Positions 7,553-14,037 are shown, counted from the stretch's first letter. The stretch: 16,501 nt of DNA from Desulfobacterales bacterium (GCA_020345785.1 CP070771.1:5913314-5929814); one strand, 5' to 3'. The notes: generated from the sequence alone by a model not told the origin. A program made the numbers and translations.

Positions 7553-8437
7553 TTATACGCGCTCGATTCGTTCCCAACCCCACAAGCCGTATGGTTTGAA
7601 GAGCAGGAAGACGGCCATGAACACAAACGGGGCGATCTCTTTGACGCCGCCCGGAAAGTATTTGTCCAGGTATGCCCCGCAAAAATTCTGCAATATGCCA
7701 ATGGTGATGCCGCCGACGATCGCACCGGGCACGGAGTTTAAACCTCCCAGGACGACGGCAGGCAAAACCAGCAGTGAAAGAAAACCGACGGAGATATTCA
7801 ATCCGTTGATGTTGCCCAAAAGGCTGCCACCGACGCCGGCTGCCATAAAGGCAATCGACCAGGCCGCCGCATACACGAAGCGGGCACTCACTCCCAAACT
7901 GAGGGCGGCCATCTCGTCATCGGCCGTGGCTTGCATGGCAAGCCCCCAGCGGGTGTATTTAAAAAACGATACGAAAATAACCAGAAGAATGATTGCGGCG
8001 ATAAAACTCCACAGGTATACCTGGCCGATGACCAGGGGGCCCAGGCGAATCGGTTCGATCGAGAAGACCGGCGGCTCAAATACCCGGGTATCGGTGCCCC
8101 AGATTAATTCGACGGTTCCTTTAAAGAAAAAAGAGAGCCCCACGGTGACCATGATCACGGTTAAAACCGGTTCACCGATGAGTTTGTCCAGGAAGATTCT
8201 TTCGGTCAGGATTCCCAGAAAAAAACCGACGATCAGCGAACAGAGCAGCGCCAGAAGAAAAGGGAACCCCATGGAGTAAAAGCTCAGGGACACATAAGCA
8301 CCGATAAGTGTCAGTTCCCCCATGGCCAGATTCAGCACCCCTGAACATTTGTAGATCAGCACCCAGCCGAGGGCCACCAGGGCGTAAATTCCGCCGACTA
8401 AAATTCCCGTCGTCAGGGTCATAAAAAAAAGTTCCAT
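7553..8437 (-). CDS. livH: Liv-type ABC transporter permease LivH
   Basis: This is the second inner-membrane permease subunit, 294 aa, the usual LivH size. Visible landmarks are LVALGWVLIYKCSGVLNLAMGELTLIGAY split across 20-48 (the conserved N..qGe/l.m.GAy region), the coupling loop TRWGLAMQATADDEMAALSLGV (162-183), FMAAGVGGSLLG, and VLPAVVLGGLNSVPGAIVGG (224-243). The C terminus holds FLLFKPYGLWG, as in this family. The ATG has AGGAG about eight bases upstream. It lies 236 bp downstream of the acyl-CoA synthetase gene, across a MITE-like element, so transcription either reads through or restarts there. It works with LivM, LivG, LivF and the binding proteins. Confidence 0.93.
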   Translation of the reverse strand: MELFFMTLTTGILVGGIYALVALGWVLIYKCSGVLNLAMGELTLIGAYVSLSFYSMGFPFLLALLCSLIVGFFLGILTERIFLDKLIGEPVLTVIMVTVGLSFFFKGTVELIWGTDTRVFEPPVFSIEPIRLGPLVIGQVYLWSFIAAIILLVIFVSFFKYTRWGLAMQATADDEMAALSLGVSARFVYAAAWSIAFMAAGVGGSLLGNINGLNISVGFLSLLVLPAVVLGGLNSVPGAIVGGITIGILQNFCGAYLDKYFPGGVKEIAPFVFMAVFLLFKPYGLWGWERIERV

Positions 8438-8480
8438 TCAATATTCTCCTCGCCAACACGTTATTGTTTAATAATTGAAC

Positions 8481-8596
8481 CTTGACGGTCTCGTAAAAAG
8501 TCCTAAAAACGGCGATTGCGTTTTTTCGCATTTAATAATTTCAATATGTTACACGCACGATTTTCCCAAATTTTGACTTTTTACGAGTTGATCAAG
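8481..8596. repeat. MITE-like element with terminal inverted repeats
   Basis: Terminal arms CTCGTAAAAAGTC (8490-8502) and GACTTTTTACGAG (8575-8587) are a perfect 13-bp inverted repeat. Including the flanking CTTGA (8481-8485) and TCAAG (8592-8596), the arms reach 22 nt with only four mismatches. The 72-nt interior is AT-rich, has a small TGCG-TTTTTT-CGCA hairpin and no coding capacity. The size and shape fit a miniature inverted-repeat element inserted between the acyl-CoA synthetase gene and livH. I loosely remember CTCGTAAAAAGTC-type arms as frequent in Desulfobacterales genomes, which is unverified. Target-site duplications are not clear. Confidence 0.55.
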
Positions 8597-8673
8597 CTTC
8601 GAATTTGAAATTTGTTACTAATTTCATATTTCGTGCTTCGAATTTTTAATTTCAAATAAAGACAACTAATCGA

Positions 8674-10614
8674 TTATTCTTTTAACATCCGGATTTGCAT
8701 GTCGGTCACGATACGGGCCTCGCGCCCGTCTTCGTACTTAATCGTCGTGTCGATATGGACCACTTCTTTGTCTGAATAAAGGGCGTTGACGATGTCTTCA
8801 TATCGTTTTTCAACAAAGGCGCGCCGTAGTTTCCGGGTGCGGGTCAGTTCGTCGTCATCCGGATCCAATTCCTTGTATAGATTGGTAAATTTTAATACTT
8901 TGGCGACATCCGGCAGATCTTTATTGGCCATACGGATTTGTCTTTCCACCAGGTCGTAAACTTCGGGCATCTGGGAAAGTTCCTGATAGCTGGTGTAGTT
9001 AAGCTTTTTTTCATCCGCCCATTTGCCCACCACCGAATAATCGATGCACAGCACCGCGCTGATGTATTCTTTCTTGTCACCGATCACCCACGAATCTTTT
9101 ATAAAGGGGCTGAATTTGAGGCGGGTTTCCAGATACTGGGGGGCGAAGGGTTTGCCGTCTTTTAAGGTAAAAACATCCTTGGTGCGGTCGAAAACCACCA
9201 GATGACCGTCGTCATCGATGAAGCCCTTGTCGCCTGAATACAGCCAGCCGCCATGCAGGGTCTTTTCGGTGGCCTCCGGGTTTTTGTAGTATCCTTGAAA
9301 AACCGACGGGCTGCGGGTGAGAATCTCTCCGTCCTCGCCGATCTTGACCTCGGTGCCGGGGATGGGATGGCCGACGGTGTCGAATTTGATGTCGCCGGTG
9401 CGATGCACCACCGAGATGCCGGCTACCTCCGTCTGTCCGTATATTTGCTTCAGGTTGACCCCGAGGGCGTGGAAAAAGCGGAAATGGTCGGGTCCCATGG
9501 CCGCCCCTCCGGTATAGGCGTTGCGGACCCGGGAAAGCCCGAGATGGTCCTTGAGCTTTTTTTGTACGGAGATCGACGCCAGCCATTCCAGCAGTCGCCA
9601 GTACCAGGGCACCGGTTTCTTTCCGAATTTGAGGTTGGCGACTTTGTAGCCGACATAGGTCGAAAACTCATAGAACTTGCGCTTGATCCAACTCGCGTCC
9701 AGGTATTTGACCTGCACCGTACGTGTCATCTGCTCATACATCCGCGGCGGTGCAAACATGACATGGGGTCCGATCTCGCGGATATTTTCCTGGGCGGTTT
9801 CCGGGTCCTCCGGAAAATTGAGGGTATAGCCGACCTGCAGACCGCAGGAAACCGACATCATCTGTTCGCCGATCCAGGCAAAAGGGAGATAGGAGACATA
9901 GTCATCGGTATCCTGACAGGAATCGACCTGCATCAGATGCTGCCCCATGGTCAGCATGTTGTTATGCGACAGCAGAGCGCCTTTGGGCAATGCGGTAGTT
10001 CCGGATGTATAAAAAAGAAGTGCCACTTCCTCTCCGCTGCCCTTGTTAATCAACTCTTCGAACAGATTCGGCTTGTCTTTTTCCAACTCCCGTCCCAGCT
10101 GCCGCACCTCTTTGAGGCTGATCAAATAATCCTCATTATAGTTGCGCATACCTTTGGGATCATCCCAGATAATTTTTTTCAATTTGGGACATTCGTGAAA
10201 GATGGAAATGGCCTTGTCGACCTCCTCCTGGCCCTCGCCGAATAAAAACGTGGTATCGGAATGGTCGATAATATATCTGACTTCATCGATCAGACAGTCC
10301 TGAAACAACCACACCCCGATCCCCCTGGCGCAGAGCGTCGCCATCTCAGCCCACAAGCCCTCGGGACGGTTGTCGCCGATCATGGACACTTTATCACCCT
10401 CTTCCAGGCCTAAACTGATGAGCCCCAGGGTGATATACTTCACGTTCTGCAGGTAGTCATGCCAGGTAATGGGACGCCAGATGCCGAATTCCTTTTCCCG
10501 CATGGCGATTCGATCCTTGCCGTACCTTTTAGCCTGCTGATAAAACAGCTTGGGGATGGTCAGCTCCGGCGTGATATCGATTTTATAGGACTCGGTTTTA
10601 CTTTCGTGTTGCAT
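8674..10614 (-). CDS. Long-chain-type acyl-CoA synthetase (AMP-forming)
   Basis: This 646-aa AMP-forming acyl-CoA ligase is of the large long-chain (FadD15/bubblegum-like) type. It would convert a fatty or other bulky acid plus ATP and CoA to acyl-CoA at the cytoplasmic side of the membrane. Motifs are YTSGTTALPKG near 202-212 (A3, with Ala replacing the usual Gly), YGQTE near 392-396 (A5), SGDKGFIDDDGHL near 460-472 (A7), DRTKDVFTLKDGKPFAPQYLE (A8), and a C-terminal LTRTRKLRR segment in place of the short-enzyme GK motif. I chose the ATG at 10614 because GAGG precedes it by seven bases; the upstream in-frame GTG at 10629 overlaps that ribosome site. The gene overlaps the livG end by 17 bp, so the two are translationally coupled. 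This supports a link between import and CoA activation. The substrate is unproven. Confidence 0.92.
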   Translation of the reverse strand: MQHESKTESYKIDITPELTIPKLFYQQAKRYGKDRIAMREKEFGIWRPITWHDYLQNVKYITLGLISLGLEEGDKVSMIGDNRPEGLWAEMATLCARGIGVWLFQDCLIDEVRYIIDHSDTTFLFGEGQEEVDKAISIFHECPKLKKIIWDDPKGMRNYNEDYLISLKEVRQLGRELEKDKPNLFEELINKGSGEEVALLFYTSGTTALPKGALLSHNNMLTMGQHLMQVDSCQDTDDYVSYLPFAWIGEQMMSVSCGLQVGYTLNFPEDPETAQENIREIGPHVMFAPPRMYEQMTRTVQVKYLDASWIKRKFYEFSTYVGYKVANLKFGKKPVPWYWRLLEWLASISVQKKLKDHLGLSRVRNAYTGGAAMGPDHFRFFHALGVNLKQIYGQTEVAGISVVHRTGDIKFDTVGHPIPGTEVKIGEDGEILTRSPSVFQGYYKNPEATEKTLHGGWLYSGDKGFIDDDGHLVVFDRTKDVFTLKDGKPFAPQYLETRLKFSPFIKDSWVIGDKKEYISAVLCIDYSVVGKWADEKKLNYTSYQELSQMPEVYDLVERQIRMANKDLPDVAKVLKFTNLYKELDPDDDELTRTRKLRRAFVEKRYEDIVNALYSDKEVVHIDTTIKYEDGREARIVTDMQIRMLKE

Positions 10615-11419
10615 ATAAATCCTCTTCACCCAGATATGCTTTGATCACTTCGGGATTGTTTTGCACTTCCTCGGGTGTGCCGTCCATAATCATATTACCG
10701 AAATTGAGCACGAACACGCGATGGGAAAGATCCATTACCACCCCCATGTCATGCTCAACCAATAGGCAGGTAACCCGCCAGTTTTTTTCCTCGTTGATAT
10801 CCAATATGAAGCGGGCCATATCCTCAACTTCTTCCAGGTTGAGACCGGCTAATGGTTCATCGAGAATTAAAAGCTCGGGTTCCAACGCGAGCGCCCGGCC
10901 CAGCTCGACTCTTTTCTGTAAACCATAGGGAAGCATTCCGGTGGGTTTGTGACGGATGTGTTGAATTTCTAAAAGATCGATGATTTCTTGTTCAATGAAT
11001 TTGCGGTGCTCATATTCCTCATTGGCAGTTTTGCCGATGTAAAAGGATCCGCTGGCAATACCGGATTTCAGGTGGATGTGTCGCCCCAGCCGGATATTGT
11101 CCAGCACAGTCATACCTCCAAAGACTTCAACCTTTTGAAAAGTCCTTGAGATACCCAGCTTAGCCCGATCGTAAGGTTTGAGATGGTTGATTTTTTGCCC
11201 TTTGTAATGGATGCTGCCCTTTTGCGGGTGGTAAAGACCGTTGATGCAGTTCATCATCACTGTTTTGCCGGCACCATTCGGCCCGATAACTGAATGTATC
11301 TCACCTTTCCGGACCGTTAAACTGATGCCGGATAGCGCGTTGACTTTTCCAAATGACATGTGAATGTCATCAATTTCAAGCAGGGCATCACTTTCGTTGA
11401 TAGCATTTGATTCTACCAA
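10598..11419 (-). CDS. livG: Liv-type ABC transporter ATP-binding protein LivG
   Basis: This is the second nucleotide-binding subunit of the importer and the first gene of the operon, 273 aa. It has Walker A GPNGAGKT (46-53), Q-loop Gln95 in SRTFQ, the LivG-type signature LPYGLQKR (163-170, replacing LSGGQ), Walker B LLILDE (183-188), and switch His223 in VEHDM. The start is a TTG at 11419 with a strong AAGGAGG nine bases upstream, and the sequence enters the conserved N-terminal strand soon after. The end overlaps the acyl-CoA synthetase start. About 284 bp of leader and control DNA separate it from the regulator gene upstream. Confidence 0.93.
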   Translation of the reverse strand: MVESNAINESDALLEIDDIHMSFGKVNALSGISLTVRKGEIHSVIGPNGAGKTVMMNCINGLYHPQKGSIHYKGQKINHLKPYDRAKLGISRTFQKVEVFGGMTVLDNIRLGRHIHLKSGIASGSFYIGKTANEEYEHRKFIEQEIIDLLEIQHIRHKPTGMLPYGLQKRVELGRALALEPELLILDEPLAGLNLEEVEDMARFILDINEEKNWRVTCLLVEHDMGVVMDLSHRVFVLNFGNMIMDGTPEEVQNNPEVIKAYLGEEDLYATRK

Positions 11420-11703
11420 ATCTTTCGGCCTCCTTCATATTTACCGGTGTAGCAACGATCTTTTTTTGAGAGAGTTTCAAATCTGGTGCCTGGTGTTGGC
11501 CCCACACAGGTATCTGCTTTATCGCTTATGTCTTACGATTCATGAAATTCAAAATACGGGCTGAATCAGTGGGCACCAATTATCATAAATATATGAATGC
11601 GATTCATTTCGTAAAAGGCTATCTATCGGATATTGAATCTTTAGTCAAGCAAATAAAAAATGTCAAGTTGATAAGATAGTAGTAAAATAGTGGGTAATAC
11701 CCA
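11420..11703. other. Presumed control region of the liv/CoA-ligase operon
   Basis: No gene is seen here. The 284-bp stretch holds a candidate promoter (11638-11666), most of a 19-bp palindrome (11688-11706), an ATGAAT-GCG-ATTCAT dyad (11593-11607), and an inverted copy (11529-11543) of the last codons of the regulator gene. A promoter at 11638-11666 would give livG a leader of roughly 210 nt, long enough for post-transcriptional control. No known riboswitch was recognised. Confidence 0.55.
11638..11666 (-). promoter_or_regulatory. Candidate sigma70 promoter for the liv operon
   Basis: Read on the minus strand there is a perfect TTGACA (complement of 11661-11666), a 17-nt spacer, and TAAAGA (11638-11643), which matches the -10 consensus at only three of six positions. 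A second overlapping option is TTGACT (11643-11648) with TAGATA (11620-11625). The weak -10 would suit an activated promoter. Its position relative to livG fits, but the call rests on sequence match alone. Confidence 0.4.
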
Positions 11704-11706
11704 CTA
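11688..11706. promoter_or_regulatory. 19-bp perfect palindrome, candidate regulator operator
   Basis: TAGTGGGTA-A-TACCCACTA is a perfect 9+1+9 palindrome. Its centre is about 66 bp upstream of the transcription start implied by the TTGACA promoter, a usual activator position. Two-fold symmetry of this size fits a dimeric LuxR-type HTH protein such as the one encoded next to it. It overlaps the stop codon of that regulator gene. Alternatively it forms a 7-bp hairpin followed on the minus strand by ATTTTA and acts as a weak terminator for the regulator transcript. Confidence 0.5.
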
Positions 11707-13299
11707 TGAATCGTAAGACAAGAGGTGAGATCTCAGGTTGATTTTTTTATTCTTTAACCCGAGTTTTTGGCGGATATTGTACCGGTGAAATAACACGGTA
11801 TTCTTGGAAATATAGAGTAACTCTGCGATTTCCTTATTTGTTTTACCCTCTTTAACAAGATTCGCCACCCGCACTTCCATTGGCGTCAGATTGAAATATC
11901 TGGAGGAAAGCTTGCTGATAAACGGTGATATCATGTTGCTTAAATTCGAATCCAGAATGTTGATCAGCGTTTTTTGATCGGTATTTAACCGGCTTTTTTT
12001 CAGTCTTTCTAGGTAAGGTGAGATTAATTCCTTGACATTGGATAGAACGTTTTCACCCAGCTCCTTTTTGTCATCCTCCCTTTGTTTCAGCAGCACTTTC
12101 AGCGCCGTATTCACCTCTTCCAGATGGTGTGACTGGGCTTTTAGCTCAATTTCGTGCTTGCGCAACGTTTTTTCGGCTCTTTTGCGCTCGTCGATTTCCT
12201 GCTTAAGCTGGGCATTGATTTTGGCAAGCTCAGCGGTGCGCTCCCCAACCAGTTCTTCGAGATGATCATGGTATTTTCTCAACTCAATCTCGGCTTTTTT
12301 CTGGGCGCTGATATCCCGTAGTGTAACAATGTTGCCGGCAGGTTCACCTTTGTGATCATAGTAGAGCGTAGAGCTTAGTTGAACATCGAGGACTCGGCCG
12401 TCTTTGGTCAGTCGCCTGGTTTCGAACAGATGGATTTTTTTGCCGCTCAACATGTTTACGATGGCCTCTTTGGTCTCCGGCCAGTTTTCTTCTGGAACAA
12501 AATCGATTTGTTTGCCGAGCAATTCATCGCTCGAAAATCCAAAGGTTTGCTCAAAGGCCGGATTCACGTAGGTCGCCCTGCCATGAATATTATATACGAC
12601 GACAGGGTCCGGCGATGATTCCAGCAGGAGACGGTAGCGCTGTTCACTCTCCCTTAAAGTGGCCTCGGTGCGCTTTCTTTCCGCCAGCTCGCGTCGAACA
12701 TCCGCATATAACTTGGCTTTATCCAAGGCAACCAGGACCAGTTCGGCAAAACGGCCCAAAACGGCAATATCATCTTCCTTAAATCGCCGACCGGGTTTGA
12801 CCGTTGCCAGTCCAATGACACCGTGGACCCGTTGGCGGTCCTTCAAGGGAATTCCCACCACCGAGTGAAGATCATCCAGAGACCTGTCGCTGAGACGTCC
12901 CTGCCAGCTGCGGTAATCCGTAACCACCAGCGGTTGCTCGGATTCCCAGACCTTGCCGCCCACGCCCTGGCCCTTTTTTACCCGCAGCCCCAGTTGACGC
13001 TTAAAGAAACCCATCCCCACCCGCATTTGGATCTCGGCTTCGCCCGGTTCAAGCAGGTAAATGTAACCGTGCTCGGTCCCTGACAGCATGGCAGCCCGCT
13101 GCAATACGGCTTCCAGCAGTTCTTCTTTGCCCAGATGGTCGATCAGTCCCAGGGAGGTCTCATGCAGTGCGGTCAGATATTCATTTTGCCGGCGCAGGGT
13201 TTCTTCAGCCTTTTTAACTTCAAAAATTTCTCTTTCCAGCGTCTCGGCCCTTTCCTCTAACGCCTCATAGGTCAACTTTTCGGTTTTTAAATCCAACAC
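11704..13299 (-). CDS. GAF-PAS sensor with LuxR-type HTH output (transcriptional regulator)
   Basis: This is a cytoplasmic one-component regulator, 531 aa from the chosen start. In order it has an N-terminal coiled coil (to about 40), a GAF domain (about 55-195, with GVGGKVWESEQPLVV and VVGIPLKDRQRVHGVIGLA), a PAS domain (about 220-335, with SPDPVVVYNIHGRATYVNPAFEQTFG split over it), a long coiled coil (335-415), a conserved linker with ISPYLERL, and a LuxR/FixJ-type HTH at 471-515 (LTPMEVRVANLVKEGKTNKE, then IAELLYISKNTVLFHRYNIR). No kinase or receiver domain is present. I prefer the GTG at 13299, preceded by AAGG at nine bases; the longer frame to a TTG at 13344 runs into TCATTCGTCA repeats. 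It is transcribed toward the liv operon, 284 bp upstream of livG, and probably controls it in response to a small ligand, but this is inference. Confidence 0.88.
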   Translation of the reverse strand: MLDLKTEKLTYEALEERAETLEREIFEVKKAEETLRRQNEYLTALHETSLGLIDHLGKEELLEAVLQRAAMLSGTEHGYIYLLEPGEAEIQMRVGMGFFKRQLGLRVKKGQGVGGKVWESEQPLVVTDYRSWQGRLSDRSLDDLHSVVGIPLKDRQRVHGVIGLATVKPGRRFKEDDIAVLGRFAELVLVALDKAKLYADVRRELAERKRTEATLRESEQRYRLLLESSPDPVVVYNIHGRATYVNPAFEQTFGFSSDELLGKQIDFVPEENWPETKEAIVNMLSGKKIHLFETRRLTKDGRVLDVQLSSTLYYDHKGEPAGNIVTLRDISAQKKAEIELRKYHDHLEELVGERTAELAKINAQLKQEIDERKRAEKTLRKHEIELKAQSHHLEEVNTALKVLLKQREDDKKELGENVLSNVKELISPYLERLKKSRLNTDQKTLINILDSNLSNMISPFISKLSSRYFNLTPMEVRVANLVKEGKTNKEIAELLYISKNTVLFHRYNIRQKLGLKNKKINLRSHLLSYDS

Positions 13300-13370
13300 G
13301 GCGATATTCCTTTTAAATGACGAATGACGATTGACGAATGACAAACGGCGGATGTCGCTCGCTCAGCGCC

Positions 13371-13403
13371 AGCGCTTGCGCGGCGTGCGCGCCGCGTGTC
13401 GCT
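13371..13403. repeat. GC-rich palindrome between regulator and selenoprotein genes
   Basis: CGCGGCG-TGCG-CGCCGCG (13379-13396) is a 7-bp perfect stem with a 4-nt loop, extended by AGCG (13371-13374) and CGCT (13400-13403) across a small internal bulge. It lies downstream of the selenoprotein gene and upstream of the regulator. On the plus strand a T6 run (13409-13414) follows; on the minus strand none does. Its orientation does not fit a terminator for the selenoprotein gene. Confidence 0.5.
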
Positions 13404-13508
13404 CCACCTTTTTTATAGCAATAATTCCAATTTAAAACGACAGAATTCCTTCATTATTCATTCGACATTCTTTAGTCATTCGACATTCGTCAATATTCAT
13501 TCCTGGGG

Positions 13509-13522
13509 CTTCCAGCCGGAAA
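13509..13522 (-). promoter_or_regulatory. Putative bacterial SECIS for the second UGA (Sec73)
   Basis: Eleven nucleotides after the UGA at 13534-13536 the mRNA can form UUCC-GGCU-GGAA (a four-pair stem plus a U-G pair) with an apical loop starting GG. Spacing and loop resemble the SECIS of E. coli fdhF, whose loop is GGUCU. Most of the hairpin lies beyond the presumed UGA stop at 13525-13527, so it is largely in the 3' untranslated region. No folding calculation was run. Confidence 0.55.
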
Positions 13523-13524
13523 AA

Positions 13525-13752
13525 TCAGACCGCTCAGGTACCCCCGTCAAAGCCGATGGTTACATTTTCACCTTCGGCGATTACCGGAACCTTTCTGATG
13601 CCCTTGGAGAGCTTCAGCATGCGGTCGAGATGTCGCCTGTTTTTTACGACATTCAAATAATCAAACGGCCGGCCTTCTTTGGCAAATGCTTCACGAGCTG
13701 CCCTGGTATAGGGTCAAGCGTCCTTTCCAAAAATCAGAATTTTATCAGCCAT
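13525..13752 (-). CDS. Glutaredoxin-like selenoprotein with two Sec codons (Uxx-star type)
   Basis: This is a 75-aa thioredoxin-fold protein that is open only if two in-frame UGA codons (13714-13716 and 13534-13536) are read as selenocysteine. Residues 1-16 read MADKILIFGKDAUPYT, placing Sec13 at the first position of a CPYT-type glutaredoxin active site. The cis-proline motif KVPVI is at 54-58 and the glutathione-site GG at 70-71. The end is GGTUAV-stop, with Sec73 third from the C terminus. This matches my memory of the 'Uxx-star' glutaredoxin-like (seleno)protein family, which has Sec or Cys at that place. There are no cysteines, so a Sec-Sec pair may be the redox couple. The ATG has GGGAG about ten bases upstream, and hairpins follow both UGAs at 11 nt. 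It would act as a cytosolic reductase or peroxide/thiol handler; partners are unknown. It is upstream of, and codirectional with, the GAF-PAS regulator. No sel genes are in the window. Confidence 0.85.
13681..13702 (-). promoter_or_regulatory. Putative bacterial SECIS for the first UGA (Sec13)
   Basis: Eleven nucleotides after the UGA at 13714-13716 the mRNA can fold as GGCA-GCU, loop CGUGA, AGC, a three-base bulge AUU, then UGCC: seven pairs with a G at the second loop position. Bacterial SECIS elements lie just inside the coding region at this distance and carry a G early in the apical loop (known from E. coli fdhF and fdnG). The fold was found by eye. Confidence 0.6.
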
Positions 13753-14037
13753 CTTTTCTTCTCCCGTTGGGGCAATACCGATAACATTTTCCCGAAATCG
13801 ATATGTGTGCCAATTTGAATTTTTATCATGTTATACATAACGACATAAATCATTGTGCGAAATCAGCGCCCACCAGCAGAGCTGCGGGGATGAGGAAGGC
13901 CCCTGGAAGGAGCCGGAACCACGCTCTGTCACTGGTCGCTGATGTATATAAAAAATTTTGGCGACATCATTTGGGATAAAATGCAGTGGGTTGCAAAAAC
14001 CTTAACAGCCATTATCTTTCGTGTCAACATTTCTAAA
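13753..14037. other. Divergent intergenic region between selenoprotein and HPr genes
   Basis: This gap separates the minus-strand selenoprotein start from the plus-strand HPr promoter. Besides the 82-nt structured element at 13862-13943 it holds a GTTAT-AC-ATAAC palindrome (13830-13841). I found no convincing -10/-35 pair for the selenoprotein gene. A TTGGCAC on the minus strand lacks the matching GC at the -12 position needed for a sigma54 promoter. Confidence 0.5.
13862..13943. ncRNA. Unassigned 82-nt structured element (possible sRNA or leader RNA)
   Basis: The ends ATCAGCG (13862-13868) and CGCTGAT (13937-13943) pair perfectly. Inside, ACCAG (13872-13876) pairs with CTGGT (13932-13936), and CAGAGC (13877-13882) with GCTCTG (13923-13928). 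This gives 18 pairs interrupted only by two 3-nt bulges. The 40-nt top contains GGGG (13886-13889) facing CCCC (13900-13903) and purine-rich GAGGAAGG and GGAAGGAGCCGGAACC words. It is much more GC-rich than its AT-rich surroundings. Either strand could be transcribed: 111 nt before the selenoprotein start, or upstream of the HPr promoter. It does not fit a tRNA cloverleaf, and I recognise no known family in it. Confidence 0.45.

Noticed and set aside
11458..11470. T-run near 11461-11467 as an intrinsic terminator in front of livG
   Set aside because: No GC-rich stem directly precedes it in either direction. It is an A/T run in the leader.
13440..13505. TTCATTCGACATTC/TCATTCGTCA words (also at 13314-13344, 188-215 and 8590-8655) as a CRISPR or iteron array
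   Set aside because: The units are short, imperfect and irregularly spaced, without constant repeat length or unique spacers. They look like AT-rich low-complexity spacer DNA.
13525..13752. The glutaredoxin-like frame as a pseudogene with nonsense mutations
   Set aside because: Both stops are UGA, both are at catalytic-type positions, there is no frameshift, the ribosome site is good, and each UGA has a hairpin at SECIS distance. Random decay would not produce this.
13396..13818. Plus-strand 140-codon open frame opposite the selenoprotein gene
   Set aside because: It has no recognisable domain or ribosome site, and its openness follows from the opposite strand, where a glutaredoxin-like frame with two Sec codons gives a far better explanation.
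13790..13830. Sigma54 promoter (TTGGCAC on the minus strand) before the selenoprotein gene
   Set aside because: The -12 element lacks the required GC at the right distance after TGGCAC, so the match is only half of the consensus.
13862..13943. tRNA-Sec (selC), SRP RNA, RNase P fragment or molybdenum-cofactor riboswitch in the structured element
   Set aside because: There is no T-arm motif or cloverleaf next to the 7-bp terminal stem, no SRP tetraloop region, it is far too short for RNase P, and only scattered words such as CCACCAG and TGGAA resemble the Moco leader.
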